This document shows positions 7,854 to 16,797 of a stretch of 36,024 nucleotides of DNA, piece by piece (position 1 is the first letter of the stretch; the number at the start of each line of letters is the position of its first letter). Location of the stretch: NCBI GenBank assembly GCA_902762325.1, contig CACWNV010000025.1:1-36024 (forward strand). Reading direction: 5' to 3'. Below the pieces are notes generated by a model that made no database searches, was not told the origin of the DNA, and was given only the letters and a program-made list of their open reading frames with translations. The position numbers and the translations under genes are program-made. The stretch comes from an uncultured Prevotellaceae bacterium. GTDB taxonomy: Bacteria; Bacteroidota; Bacteroidia; Bacteroidales; Bacteroidaceae.

Positions 7854-9218
7854 ATGAAGAAGTTTATTTTGTCTGTGCTGTTGACAGCACTTTGTACCAC
7901 TATTTATGCCGGTGGTCTGATGACTAACACAAACTATCACATTGCCTTCGACCGTATGTTTGCACGTGGTGCGTCTTTGGAGATAGACGCAGCATATAGC
8001 AATCCTGCCGGTCTGGCTTGGGGACATGAAGGCTTTCAGTTGTCTTTTAATGCGCAGCATCCTACGCAGAACCGCGACATCACAACGACATTTCCTTTAT
8101 TGGAACCGATGTATGGAAGTCAGACACATAAGTTCAATGGTAAGGCTACGGCTCCCTTCGTACCTGCTTTATTTGCCTCTTACAAACACGACCGTTGGGC
8201 ATTATCCACGATGATTGGTATTGTCGGTAGTGGTGGATTCGTCAAATACGATGAAGGAGTTCCCATGTTCAATGTCTTGTTGGGTTCCATGCTGGCCTCA
8301 AAGGGCATTACACCCGATCAGTATAAGCTGAACTCACAGATGAAGGGTAAGCAATATATATATGGTGGTCAGCTGAATTTCACTTATCGGCTGCTCGATA
8401 ACCTTTCTGCGGCTGTGGGAATACGAGCCAACTATTATGACGGATATTATCAGGGACACGTTATAGCTGATGCCCATCCCACATTGGGTAAGCTTGTAGG
8501 AATGGAACTTGACGTAGACCAGCGGGGATGGGGAGTGGCTCCTCTGGTAAGTGTCGATTTTCATCAGGGACCACTTACAGTGGCTGCACGTTATGAGTTC
8601 CGGACGAAACTCAATATCCCCAACACAGAGAACAAACTGGTTGCCGAGATGGGAGACAACCTCAAGGCAGTGCTTATGAAGCAGGATCCTCAGACTCTTG
8701 CAACTATCGCTCAGACTCTTGATGCGAAGATGACTCCTTATAAGGATGGTGTGAAGACACGTTACGACATGCCTGCTTTGCTGGCAGTGGCTGTAGGTTA
8801 CGAGTTTATGCCTGAGTTACGAGCTTCAGTCGAATATCACTTCTTTGATGATAAGCACGCAAAGATGGCCAATAATCGTCAGGAATCCCTGAAACATGGA
8901 ACGCATGAGATACTTGCTGGAGTGGAGTATGATATCAATAAGACTATAACAGTGAGTGCCGGTGGACAGCGCACAGATTATGGCTTGAGCGATGATTTCC
9001 AGACAAACACCTCTTTTGCATGCGACAGCTATAGTGTGGGATTTGGTGCTGCCGTGAATATCAACGAGCATTTAAGATTGAATGCCAGCTACTTCTGCAC
9101 ATTATACAGCGACTACACATCAAAGAGCAGCAATTATCTGCAGACAGGTATGACGGGCACTGATGTTTACAGTCGCACCAATAGCGTGTTCGGCGTGGGC
9201 ATTGATTATAAGTTCTGA
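7854..9218 (+). CDS. OmpP1/FadL-family outer membrane protein
   Basis: The 454-residue beta-barrel protein starts with a signal peptide (MKKFILSVLLTALCTTIYA, cleavage before GG). The FadL-family N-terminal block follows: GGLMTNTNYH, then ASLEIDAAYSNPAGLAW, with the Asn-Pro-Ala-Gly signature. The C-terminus ends in an aromatic beta strand, FGVGIDYKF, as in barrels handled by the BAM complex. In characterised members the barrel passes long-chain fatty acids or aromatic compounds across the outer membrane. The substrate here is unknown. ATG 7854 is preferred over 7836 because of the promoter position and the cleaner signal peptide. A paralogue lies convergently just downstream, so the two share a terminator. 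Confidence 0.88.
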   Translation: MKKFILSVLLTALCTTIYAGGLMTNTNYHIAFDRMFARGASLEIDAAYSNPAGLAWGHEGFQLSFNAQHPTQNRDITTTFPLLEPMYGSQTHKFNGKATAPFVPALFASYKHDRWALSTMIGIVGSGGFVKYDEGVPMFNVLLGSMLASKGITPDQYKLNSQMKGKQYIYGGQLNFTYRLLDNLSAAVGIRANYYDGYYQGHVIADAHPTLGKLVGMELDVDQRGWGVAPLVSVDFHQGPLTVAARYEFRTKLNIPNTENKLVAEMGDNLKAVLMKQDPQTLATIAQTLDAKMTPYKDGVKTRYDMPALLAVAVGYEFMPELRASVEYHFFDDKHAKMANNRQESLKHGTHEILAGVEYDINKTITVSAGGQRTDYGLSDDFQTNTSFACDSYSVGFGAAVNINEHLRLNASYFCTLYSDYTSKSSNYLQTGMTGTDVYSRTNSVFGVGIDYKF

Positions 9219-9239
9219 GTAAACAATAATAATAAAAAG

Positions 9240-9271
9240 ATGGGGACACTTCATTTTCGAAGCGTCCCCAT
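9240..9271. terminator. Shared bidirectional terminator of the two FadL genes
   Basis: ATGGGGAC (9240-9247) pairs with GTCCCCAT (9264-9271). After one mismatch, four more pairs close a 6-base loop. Leftward transcripts run into a T-rich tail (complement of AATAATAATAAAAAG). The rightward tail is weaker. Confidence 0.75.
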
Positions 9272-9300
9272 TATCGTAATATAAAAGAACTCTTTATTGA

Positions 9301-10908
9301 TTAGAATGTAAGTTCGCAACCTATACCCAGAACACGGTTTGTACGTGTGAAGGTGTCACTGACGCGTGGCTGAGTTGAAGTTACCCGGTCGTATTTTGAA
9401 TAGTTGGTCTGGAAATAACTTGCAGAGAGCTTGACCATGTCGTTCAGTTTGTATTCGAATCCAAAGCCGACGCTATAGCTGTCGACAACGAAGGACATGT
9501 CGTTCATGTATTTATCAGTCAGACCGTAGTCGGTAATCTGTCCTCCTGCAGAGACGGTGAACTTTTCATTAATGTCCCACTCAGCACCAAACAGATACTC
9601 GCTTGTATTATGGGCGAGCTGTTGCTGGGTGTTGTTGTACCAGTCTGCATCTTTATCAAAGAAATGGTGATAACCTGCATTGACACGTACATTCTCGATG
9701 GGAGACCACTGTACACCGACAGTCAGCAGAGCGGGTGCATCTTCATTAACTTCCTCGCCGTCGCGGAACTTGTTGACAGCAGCAATCTCACTAGCCTCAT
9801 TCACTGTCGACTCATTCTTCATGCGAATCTGTGTCTTGAACTCATACTTTGCAGCAAAGTTGAAGTTCTTGAAACGGTAATCAACGCCGATAATGGGTGC
9901 GATGCCAAGGCTGCTTTGGTTGCAGAGCAAGTTTACACCTTCAGAATACTTTGCAAGAGTACTTAATTGTCCCTGACTCTCTTTCAGTGAGTTGAGCCCT
10001 TCCGCGAGAGATGTCTGTGCATTCTTCATTTCATCCGTCATTTCAAAACCAGCCTGCTGGGCTTTGTTGAGGATGTCCAGATGTGATGCGGCAACGCTTG
10101 CATCCTGCATAGCTTGTGGTGCTACGTTAGGAAGGAAGTCACCGAAGTTGATGTATCCTTCGCCAGTCTTTACCTGTATGTTACTGATCTTAGCCTTGTA
10201 GGTTGCCGTACCGTAAAGCAGACGCAGACCGCCATAGACAGACAGATCTTTGTTAATCTTGTAAGCTGTACCTATCTGAAAGCCGAAATAGTACTGCCGG
10301 CCTTGCATATAACCGTCCATGTCATATCCAGAGACACCATAAGTGGGGATGGCAGCCGGTGCCTTTCCGCCCAGTGCTGCATAGAGTGGAGCAAATTTGT
10401 TTGTGGCGGCATTGAGCTGGGTTGCGAAGCCGTCAAGCGTCATGAACTTGCTTGCTATATTTCCTACGACACTCTCAAAAGATCCCAGCCCGTCGGCAAA
10501 CTCACATTTACCGCCACCACCAGGAACAGAGAAGTTGAACTGAAAACTCCAGTCGCCTTTGTTATAAGCAGCCTGTATGGATGGGATGCATGGGGCATCT
10601 GCAACACCTTCATAACTCTTTTCAGACAATCCCTGATTCTTACGTCCTAATGCCAGATATGGATTGGTGGAGGTAATTGTTCGGGTCTGATGGGCATACT
10701 GCCAGTTAATCCCTAAGTGAAACCCTTCGTTGAGGAAGGCGACACCGGCAGGGTTGGAATAAACACCGTCAATGCCGATAGCAGCGTCACGTGCTGGATT
10801 ACGAAGAAAACTGATGCTTTGGTTGGTGTTTGTTAAAATGCCGCCAGCAAATGCGGTTACGTTACCTGATACAATCATAGCCATTACGGCCAGTTTTAAT
10901 TTGTTCAT
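9301..10908 (-). CDS. OmpP1/FadL-family outer membrane protein with helical insertion
   Basis: The 535-residue paralogue of the gene at 7854-9218 shares its N-terminal plan: a signal peptide (MNKLKLAVMAMIVSGNVTAFA), GGILTNTNQS and VYSNPAGVAF. It ends with the same type of C-terminal strand, IGCELTF. It is about 80 residues longer. Most of the difference is an Ala/Gln/Leu-rich, probably helical stretch at about 280-345 (from QDASVAASHLDILNKAQQAG to KESQGQLSTLAKYSEG), where the paralogue has a short turn. This is likely a surface or periplasmic loop domain. The substrate is not known. It has its own promoter (TACCTTTG at 10935-10942) and faces its paralogue across a common terminator. An old local duplication followed by inversion or divergence is a possible origin. 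Confidence 0.87.
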   Translation of the reverse strand: MNKLKLAVMAMIVSGNVTAFAGGILTNTNQSISFLRNPARDAAIGIDGVYSNPAGVAFLNEGFHLGINWQYAHQTRTITSTNPYLALGRKNQGLSEKSYEGVADAPCIPSIQAAYNKGDWSFQFNFSVPGGGGKCEFADGLGSFESVVGNIASKFMTLDGFATQLNAATNKFAPLYAALGGKAPAAIPTYGVSGYDMDGYMQGRQYYFGFQIGTAYKINKDLSVYGGLRLLYGTATYKAKISNIQVKTGEGYINFGDFLPNVAPQAMQDASVAASHLDILNKAQQAGFEMTDEMKNAQTSLAEGLNSLKESQGQLSTLAKYSEGVNLLCNQSSLGIAPIIGVDYRFKNFNFAAKYEFKTQIRMKNESTVNEASEIAAVNKFRDGEEVNEDAPALLTVGVQWSPIENVRVNAGYHHFFDKDADWYNNTQQQLAHNTSEYLFGAEWDINEKFTVSAGGQITDYGLTDKYMNDMSFVVDSYSVGFGFEYKLNDMVKLSASYFQTNYSKYDRVTSTQPRVSDTFTRTNRVLGIGCELTF

Positions 10909-10934
10909 CTTACTAACTTTTTAAAAACCGGCTG

Positions 10935-10942
10935 CAAAGGTA
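10935..10942 (-). promoter_or_regulatory. -7 box of the second OmpP1/FadL gene
   Basis: TACCTTTG on the minus strand fits the consensus, about 27 bases before the ATG at 10908. A TTG lies about 16 bases further upstream. Confidence 0.6.
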
Positions 10943-11008
10943 TGCTTATTGTTTAATACAACCTTTAATTAAGTCTAATTTTTAAGTTCTGTTAACAAAA
11001 ACAAAGCG

Positions 11009-11044
11009 TTTCCTTGCACAATAACCATCAAATGTGCAAGGAAA
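11009..11044 (-). terminator. Intrinsic terminator of the 7TM-HD gene
   Basis: A perfect 12-bp stem, TTTCCTTGCACA with TGTGCAAGGAAA, has a 12-base loop. Leftward it is followed by a T-rich run (CTTTGTTTTTGTTA). It lies about 35 bases after the stop of the phosphodiesterase gene. Confidence 0.8.
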
Positions 11045-11079
11045 TGCACAACTAAAGGGTAAAGTGTGTCTAAAAACTG

Positions 11080-13173
11080 TTAAGGCCTTCTTCTCTTTTT
11101 CTTCTTCTTATCCTTCTCTTCCTTTTTGTTGAGTTCAGGATACTTGATGCGAGTGTGATAGATAGCCTTCAGTCGTTCTATTAATACAAGTTTTGCCTGG
11201 GCGATATCATAGAATGTGATAGGACATTCATGGAAATACCCTTCTGAGACCTGATTGTCGATTATCCTGTTCACCAGTTCGCTGATGCTTTCCTCTGTAT
11301 ATTCATGGAGAGAACGCGAAGCAGCCTCCACAGCATCAGCCATCATCAGAATGGCTTGCTCACGTGTGAAGGGATTGGGACCAGGGTAAGTGAATGGCTC
11401 AGTGTCCACCTCTTCGTTTGGATGCTCATTCTTATATTTAATATAGAAGTACTTGGCCATTCCTCTTCCGTGGTGGGTAAGGATGAAGTTTTTGATGATA
11501 TTCGGGATGTTCTCCTTCTCAGCCATCTTAATGCCGTCGGTTACGTGACCGATGACTATTCTGGCACTTTCCTGACATGACATGTTATCATGTGGGTTCA
11601 CACCGGCCTGGTTCTCAGTGAAAAACACAGGATTTGCCATCTTACCGATGTCATGATATAAGGCACCTGTACGGACGAGCAGACTGTTTGCTTCAATCTT
11701 ATTGGCAATCTCTGAAGCCAGGTTTCCGACGGTAAAAGAGTGCTGGAATGTGCCGGGGGCAATCTCGCTCAAGTCTCTCAGCAGTCCCTTGTTGGTGTTG
11801 GCGAGTTCGAAGAGAGTCACGTTTGACGTAAAGCCGAATGTTGTTTCAATGATGTACATGAGCGGATAGGCCAGCAACAACAGCACACCGTTGATGATGA
11901 AATGATAATACATGTCCTTGTCAAGGGCAGTCATGTAATTATACTGCATCAGTTGCAATGCAAAATAGGTCACTGCACTTGAGATGGTGACAAGAATCGC
12001 AGTCTTGAATACTTGGGCACGACGGGACAGTTCTCTAAGGGAATAGATGGCCGTGAGACCAGCAATGAGCTGAACGATGATGAATTCATATTGGTATCTG
12101 ACGGCGGCGGCACAGATAAGAATCAGCACGACATGGGTGATGAATGCCGTTCGGGAATCCATGAACACACGAGTGAATATCGGTGCGATGGCGAAGGGAA
12201 TGATATAGACACTGAAGAGGTTGTGTTCCATCATCAGTGACACAACGATAGGGAAGAGTGTTATCAGTGTATAGAGCATCGTGATGCTTCGAGGCTTGTC
12301 AAAGTAGTCGCGGCGGAACAAGATAAGATAGATGGTAAAGAACAGCACAAGGATGGTTACGAATATAATCTGTCCTACTATCGTACTGCTCAGCTCGTCA
12401 TTTATATCCCTGCGGCGTTTCATCTCTTTTTCCAGAGAATACAAAACCCTGTAGGTGTGTTCATCCACGATGTCTCCTCTGTCCACGATTCTTTGACCGC
12501 TCATCACCATTCCACTTGCCAGGGGGATGCCACTGAGAAGGTCGTTCAGCTCGCCGACGCTTCGTGCTTTGTCATAGATAAGGTTAGGTTCAATATAATT
12601 GTTAAGGTTGCATTTCTGCAGGATGGTGCGATGAGGGGCCAGTTTCTCGTCATTCAGGAGTGCTTCATAGGCAGACAGCGTGGAATAGACACAGTTGATT
12701 TGCGTGCTTGTTGCTTCTTTGCCGCTGACCACACGTATCAGCGTGGTCGAATCTTTATAGACCTGGTTAAACTGAGGCATGCTTATGATACCGGCTTGGT
12801 AGAGTCGGTGCAGTCGGTCATAGATGATGCTCTTATATTCATGGGGAAGTCCTGGGATGCCCGCTTTGAAATCATCAACGAAGTTATTAATCTGCTTGCG
12901 TTCAACCTCATTGTCATAATTAAAGTAAGGCTGAAAGATGGCAGTCAGTGAATCCTGTTCATTCTTGATGGCTTCATCTGTTTTGTAAATAGGAAAGTCA
13001 AACTTTGCGATGTAAGAACCATACATCCAAGGCTTGTTAACGTCGTATCTGTATTGCTGGCTGTCGTTCCGTGGAAGGAACCATACAATCAGCGTTACTG
13101 TGACGGCTATCAGAATAAAAAGCAAGAGAGTATTTCTCCAATAGTTCTCTTCCCGCGAGTTGAATTTCTTCAT
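11080..13173 (-). CDS. 7TM-HD membrane phosphodiesterase, PgpH type
   Basis: The 697-residue protein begins with a cytoplasmic stub and one membrane helix (about 14-32, LLLFILIAVTVTLIVWFL). An extracytoplasmic domain follows up to about residue 265. A block of six to seven membrane helices covers about 270-450, and a cytoplasmic HD domain lies at 478-650. HD residues visible are H507-D508 in YHDIGKM, H567-H568 in THHGRG, and D612 in MMADAVEA. In Listeria, PgpH of this layout hydrolyses cyclic di-AMP, so a role in that signalling is inferred. The tail is very basic (KKEEKDKKKKKRRRP). The frame is open to 13314, but ATG 13173 fits the family and lies downstream of the promoter. It is divergent from gltX. 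Confidence 0.88.
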   Translation of the reverse strand: MKKFNSREENYWRNTLLLFILIAVTVTLIVWFLPRNDSQQYRYDVNKPWMYGSYIAKFDFPIYKTDEAIKNEQDSLTAIFQPYFNYDNEVERKQINNFVDDFKAGIPGLPHEYKSIIYDRLHRLYQAGIISMPQFNQVYKDSTTLIRVVSGKEATSTQINCVYSTLSAYEALLNDEKLAPHRTILQKCNLNNYIEPNLIYDKARSVGELNDLLSGIPLASGMVMSGQRIVDRGDIVDEHTYRVLYSLEKEMKRRRDINDELSSTIVGQIIFVTILVLFFTIYLILFRRDYFDKPRSITMLYTLITLFPIVVSLMMEHNLFSVYIIPFAIAPIFTRVFMDSRTAFITHVVLILICAAAVRYQYEFIIVQLIAGLTAIYSLRELSRRAQVFKTAILVTISSAVTYFALQLMQYNYMTALDKDMYYHFIINGVLLLLAYPLMYIIETTFGFTSNVTLFELANTNKGLLRDLSEIAPGTFQHSFTVGNLASEIANKIEANSLLVRTGALYHDIGKMANPVFFTENQAGVNPHDNMSCQESARIVIGHVTDGIKMAEKENIPNIIKNFILTHHGRGMAKYFYIKYKNEHPNEEVDTEPFTYPGPNPFTREQAILMMADAVEAASRSLHEYTEESISELVNRIIDNQVSEGYFHECPITFYDIAQAKLVLIERLKAIYHTRIKYPELNKKEEKDKKKKKRRRP

Positions 13174-13201
13174 TTTATTGATTATTCGATGATTTGCCCT
13201 G

Positions 13202-13209
13202 CGAAAATA
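13202..13209 (-). promoter_or_regulatory. -7 box of the 7TM-HD gene
   Basis: TATTTTCG on the minus strand is one base off TAnnTTTG. It lies about 28 bases before ATG 13173. Its upstream region overlaps that of the divergent gltX promoter. Confidence 0.5.
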
Positions 13210-13242
13210 CGGAAAAAATACTGAAAACTCAAAAAAAAAGCG

Positions 13243-13250
13243 TAATTTTG
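13243..13250 (+). promoter_or_regulatory. gltX: -7 box of gltX
   Basis: TAATTTTG is a consensus -7 element 21 bases before ATG 13272. It rules out the longer frame starting at 13194. Confidence 0.65.
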
Positions 13251-13271
13251 CAAAAAATATTAATATCCATA

Positions 13272-14789
13272 ATGTCAGAACAAAGAGTGAGGGTGCGTTT
13301 TGCACCAAGTCCAACAGGAGCGTTACACATCGGCGGAGTCCGTACTGCCCTGTACAATTATCTTTTTGCCCGCCAGCATGGGGGCGATCTTGTCTTTAGA
13401 ATCGAGGACACTGATTCCAACCGTTTTGTGCCTGGAGCAGAGGAATACATCATCGAGTCTTTTAGATGGTTAGGTATCAATTTCGACGAAGGCGTAAGCT
13501 TCGGTGGTGAACATGGACCATACCGTCAGAGTGAACGACGTGCTATCTATAAGAAATATGTCGATCAGCTTCTGGCTAATGGCAAGGCATATATTGCTTT
13601 CGATACCCCGGAGGAACTTGAAGCCAAGCGGAATGAGATCCAGAACTTCCAGTACGATGCCCGTACACGCATGCAGATGAGGAACTCGTTGACATTGGAT
13701 CCCGCAGAAGTGAATGAGCGCATTCAGGATGGAGAACAGTATGTGGTTCGCTTTAAGATAGAGCCGGGAGTGGATGTTCATGTCCACGACCTAATCCGCG
13801 GTGAGGTTGTTATCAAGAGCGATATTCTAGATGATAAGGTGCTTTATAAGAGTGCCGATGAACTGCCAACCTACCATCTTGCCAATATCGTTGACGATCA
13901 TTTGATGGAGATTACTCATGTGATTCGTGGCGAAGAGTGGCTGCCGAGTGCTCCATTGCATGTTCTGTTGTACAGAGCTTTCGGATGGGAAGATACCATG
14001 CCTCAGTTTGCCCATCTTCCCTTGTTGCTTAAGCCGGAAGGGAAAGGCAAGTTAAGCAAGAGAGACGGCGACCGTCTTGGATTCCCGGTGTTCCCATTGG
14101 AATGGCACGACCCGAAGACTGGTGAGGTGAGCAGCGGTTATCGTGAGAGCGGCTACTTCCCCGAGGCGGTCATCAACTTCCTTGCCCTGTTGGGATGGAA
14201 CCCAGGTACAGAGCAGGAGATTTTCTCGCTCGACGAGCTGGTTCAGGCGTTTGACATTTCCCGTTGTTCGAAAGCTGGCGCTAAGTTCGATTATCAGAAA
14301 GGTATCTGGTTCAATCATGAGTACATCCTCCGTAAGAGCAACGAGGAGATTGCCGGCATCTTTGCACCCCTTGTTGCCAACAATGGAGTGGAGGAGCCGA
14401 TGGACCGCATCGTGAAAGTGGTGAGTTTGATGAAAGACCGCGTGAACTTTGTACATGAGCTTTGGCCTCTGTGTGCCTTCTTCTTCATTCCGCCGACGGA
14501 GTATGATGAAAAGACGGTGAAGAAACGCTGGAAAGAGTACTCTGCCCAGCAGATGACCGAACTGGCAGAAGTGCTGGAGTCTATCGACGACTTTAGCGTA
14601 GAAGGTCAGGAGCCTGTCGTCATGAAATGGGTGGAAAGCAAAGGTTACAAGTTGGGAGACGTGATGAATGCTTTCCGTCTGGCACTCGTCGGTATCGGAA
14701 AAGGTCCTGGTATGTTCGACATCTCTGCTTTCTTGGGCAAGGCTGAAACGCTGAGCCGCTTGCGCAGAGCTGTAGAAGTTTTGAAATAG
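13272..14789 (+). CDS. gltX: Glutamyl-tRNA synthetase
   Basis: The 505-residue class I synthetase charges tRNA-Glu. The HIGH-type signature is [10 protein letters not shown] (13-22), and the KMSKS loop is KLSKRDGDR (260-268). Rossmann catalytic domain, insertion and C-terminal anticodon-binding helices follow the family order, and the length is typical of Bacteroidetes. The start [14 protein letters not shown] is fixed by the promoter just upstream. waaA follows after 34 bases on the same strand, with no terminator between, so the two are probably co-transcribed. Confidence 0.96.
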   Translation: MSEQRVRVRFAPSPTGALHIGGVRTALYNYLFARQHGGDLVFRIEDTDSNRFVPGAEEYIIESFRWLGINFDEGVSFGGEHGPYRQSERRAIYKKYVDQLLANGKAYIAFDTPEELEAKRNEIQNFQYDARTRMQMRNSLTLDPAEVNERIQDGEQYVVRFKIEPGVDVHVHDLIRGEVVIKSDILDDKVLYKSADELPTYHLANIVDDHLMEITHVIRGEEWLPSAPLHVLLYRAFGWEDTMPQFAHLPLLLKPEGKGKLSKRDGDRLGFPVFPLEWHDPKTGEVSSGYRESGYFPEAVINFLALLGWNPGTEQEIFSLDELVQAFDISRCSKAGAKFDYQKGIWFNHEYILRKSNEEIAGIFAPLVANNGVEEPMDRIVKVVSLMKDRVNFVHELWPLCAFFFIPPTEYDEKTVKKRWKEYSAQQMTELAEVLESIDDFSVEGQEPVVMKWVESKGYKLGDVMNAFRLALVGIGKGPGMFDISAFLGKAETLSRLRRAVEVLK

Positions 14790-14823
14790 AAGTATCATCA
14801 GCAACTAACCCAAAGGATCAGCT

Positions 14824-16080
14824 ATGTATCAGATCATTATCTATTTATATCTTTGTGGCGTCGCCATTGCAAGCCTTTTCAATAAAAAGGTGCGGAAGAT
14901 GTGGCGTGGCGAGAGAGAAGCCGTGAAGATCTTGAAAGAGAAAGTTGATCCCAAGGCAAAATACATCTGGTTCCATGCTGCTTCGTTGGGAGAGTTTGAA
15001 CAAGGCCGTCCGCTGATGGAGCGGATTCGGAGTGAGTATCCTGAGTATAAGATTCTCCTGACCTTTTTCTCCCCCTCAGGCTATGAAGTGCGGAAGAACT
15101 ACAAGGGTGCAGATATTATCTGCTATCTGCCGTTAGACACCATTCGCAATGCTCGTCGTTTTTTGCGTGCAGTGCGTCCAGTGATGGCATTCTTCATCAA
15201 GTATGAGTTCTGGTACAATTACATGCATATACTCAAGCATCGTAATGTTCCTGTCTATAGTGTGTCATGCATCTTCCGTCCAGAGCAGGTCTTCTTTAAA
15301 TGGTATGGCCGCCAGTATGGGAGAGTGCTGAATTGTATCAGTACATTCTTTGTTCAGAATGGTATCAGCAAGGAACTGCTGCACAAAATCAATATTGACA
15401 ATGCTGTGATTGTCGGCGACACCCGCTTCGACCGGGTTCTCCAGATCAAGGAGGAGGCCCGACAGCTTCCTATCGTTGAGGAGTTCACGCAACATGGAAG
15501 CGTACCGACATTCATTGCCGGTTCGTCATGGCCTCCTGATGAAGAGTTGTTCCTTCCTTACTTCAATGCCCGTCAGGAGTGGAAGCTCGTGATAGCTCCC
15601 CATGTGATAGGAGAGGAGCACTTGCAGCAGATTGTCTCTGGATTAGAAGACCGCAAGGCTGTGCGCTATACTCAGGTGGAGAAGGGTGAGGTGAGCATGG
15701 AGGAGTGCCGTGAGGCATCGGTACTCATCATTGACTGCTTCGGTCTTTTGTCAAGTATCTATCATTATGCCGACGTTACTTATGTCGGTGGCGGTTTCGG
15801 TGTCGGCATTCACAATGTGCTCGAAGCGGCGGTCTGGGATGTACCTGTCATCTTTGGCCCCAACAACCAGCGCTTTCAGGAGGCACAGGATTTGTTAAAG
15901 GCAAAGGGCGGATTTGAAATCAATAATTATTATGAGTTCTCTGATATCATGGAGAAGTTCATCCATGATTCTGCATTCCTGAAATCCAGTGGGCAGAGAG
16001 CCGGCCAGTATGTGAAGAGCCGTTCTGGAGCCACGGATAAAGTCATTCAGTACATAAAAGACTCTGAATGGTCTTTCTGA
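14824..16080 (+). CDS. waaA: 3-deoxy-D-manno-octulosonic acid (Kdo) transferase
   Basis: The 418-residue inner-membrane-anchored glycosyltransferase adds Kdo from CMP-Kdo to the lipid A precursor. The N-terminus is a short hydrophobic anchor (MYQIIIYLYLCGVAIASLF). It is followed by the family block WFHAASLGEFEQGRP, with the presumed catalytic base E57. The C-terminal CMP-Kdo-binding half contains TYVGGGFGVGIHNVLEAAVW and FGPNNQRFQEA. It probably shares the gltX promoter. The last 38 bases overlap the end of the convergent cutC gene, so each transcript carries antisense to the other. Confidence 0.94.
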   Translation: MYQIIIYLYLCGVAIASLFNKKVRKMWRGEREAVKILKEKVDPKAKYIWFHAASLGEFEQGRPLMERIRSEYPEYKILLTFFSPSGYEVRKNYKGADIICYLPLDTIRNARRFLRAVRPVMAFFIKYEFWYNYMHILKHRNVPVYSVSCIFRPEQVFFKWYGRQYGRVLNCISTFFVQNGISKELLHKINIDNAVIVGDTRFDRVLQIKEEARQLPIVEEFTQHGSVPTFIAGSSWPPDEELFLPYFNARQEWKLVIAPHVIGEEHLQQIVSGLEDRKAVRYTQVEKGEVSMEECREASVLIIDCFGLLSSIYHYADVTYVGGGFGVGIHNVLEAAVWDVPVIFGPNNQRFQEAQDLLKAKGGFEINNYYEFSDIMEKFIHDSAFLKSSGQRAGQYVKSRSGATDKVIQYIKDSEWSF

Positions 16081-16789
16081 CCCTTTCTTCAGAAGTGATA
16101 TCAAGATAGTCTTCAGGGAAGCCTTTGGCTCCCATGGAGACTTTTTTGTTGATGAAGCTCATCTTGCTTGTCTGTCGGCATCTTGCAGAGAAATGAAACT
16201 CGCTGATGCCTGTTGCCTGATGGATGTCATGGATGTTGTCTTCGTTCACGCCGCATCCCGCAAGCACGATGATTCTTCCCGCCGACTGCTGTTGCAGTTC
16301 TTTCAGAAGAGGGATTCCCTCGTAGGCGGTAGGTTGCTGGCCCGATGTCAGTACCCGGTCGAAGCCCATGTCAATCAGTTGTTCCAATGATTCTTGAGGG
16401 TTGGCGCAACGGTCGAAAGCTCGGTGGAAAGTTACAGACATACCCGATGCCTCTTCCAGCAGACGCCGGTTCTGTCGGACGTCCAGTGTCCCGTCAGACT
16501 GGAGACATCCGAACACCACTCCATCGGCACCGAGTGCTTTGCAGATACGTATGTCTTCAATCATCCGCTCAACCTCCAGTTCGGAGTAGAGGAAGTCGCC
16601 ACCTCTGGGACGGATGATAACATGCAGGCGGGTCTTTGTCAGGAGTTTCCTTGCGGTCTTTATTTCTCCATACGACGGGGTGGTTCCGCCCTCGGGAATC
16701 CCTGCGCAGAGCTCCACACGGTCTGCTCCACCTGCCTGGGCTGCAAGACAGCTTTCCACGCCATTTGCGCAAACTTCAAACTTGAACAT
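16043..16789 (-). CDS. cutC: CutC-family protein (copper homeostasis family)
   Basis: The 248-residue TIM-barrel protein has the family hallmarks FEVCANGVESCLAAQAGGAD and RVELCAGIPEGGTTPSYG at the start, RPRGGDFLYS near 60-69, and LTSGQQPTAYEGI in the second half. CutC was named for copper tolerance in E. coli, but the molecular activity is unsettled. It lies 8 bases after the C-S lyase gene and appears to be the last gene of a three-gene leftward operon. Its 3' end overlaps waaA by 38 bases. No separate promoter or terminator is seen. Confidence 0.92.
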   Translation of the reverse strand: MFKFEVCANGVESCLAAQAGGADRVELCAGIPEGGTTPSYGEIKTARKLLTKTRLHVIIRPRGGDFLYSELEVERMIEDIRICKALGADGVVFGCLQSDGTLDVRQNRRLLEEASGMSVTFHRAFDRCANPQESLEQLIDMGFDRVLTSGQQPTAYEGIPLLKELQQQSAGRIIVLAGCGVNEDNIHDIHQATGISEFHFSARCRQTSKMSFINKKVSMGAKGFPEDYLDITSEERVRKTIQSLLCTE

Positions 16790-16797
16790 AGGAAGAA

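Noticed and set aside
12457-12951. 164-codon rightward frame
   Set aside because: It is wholly antisense to the 7TM-HD gene, has no promoter and no protein-like motif. The HD gene has clear domains.
14052-14804. 250-codon leftward frame
   Set aside because: It is antisense to gltX, whose motifs are intact, and shows no recognisable domain. It is a shadow of codon bias.
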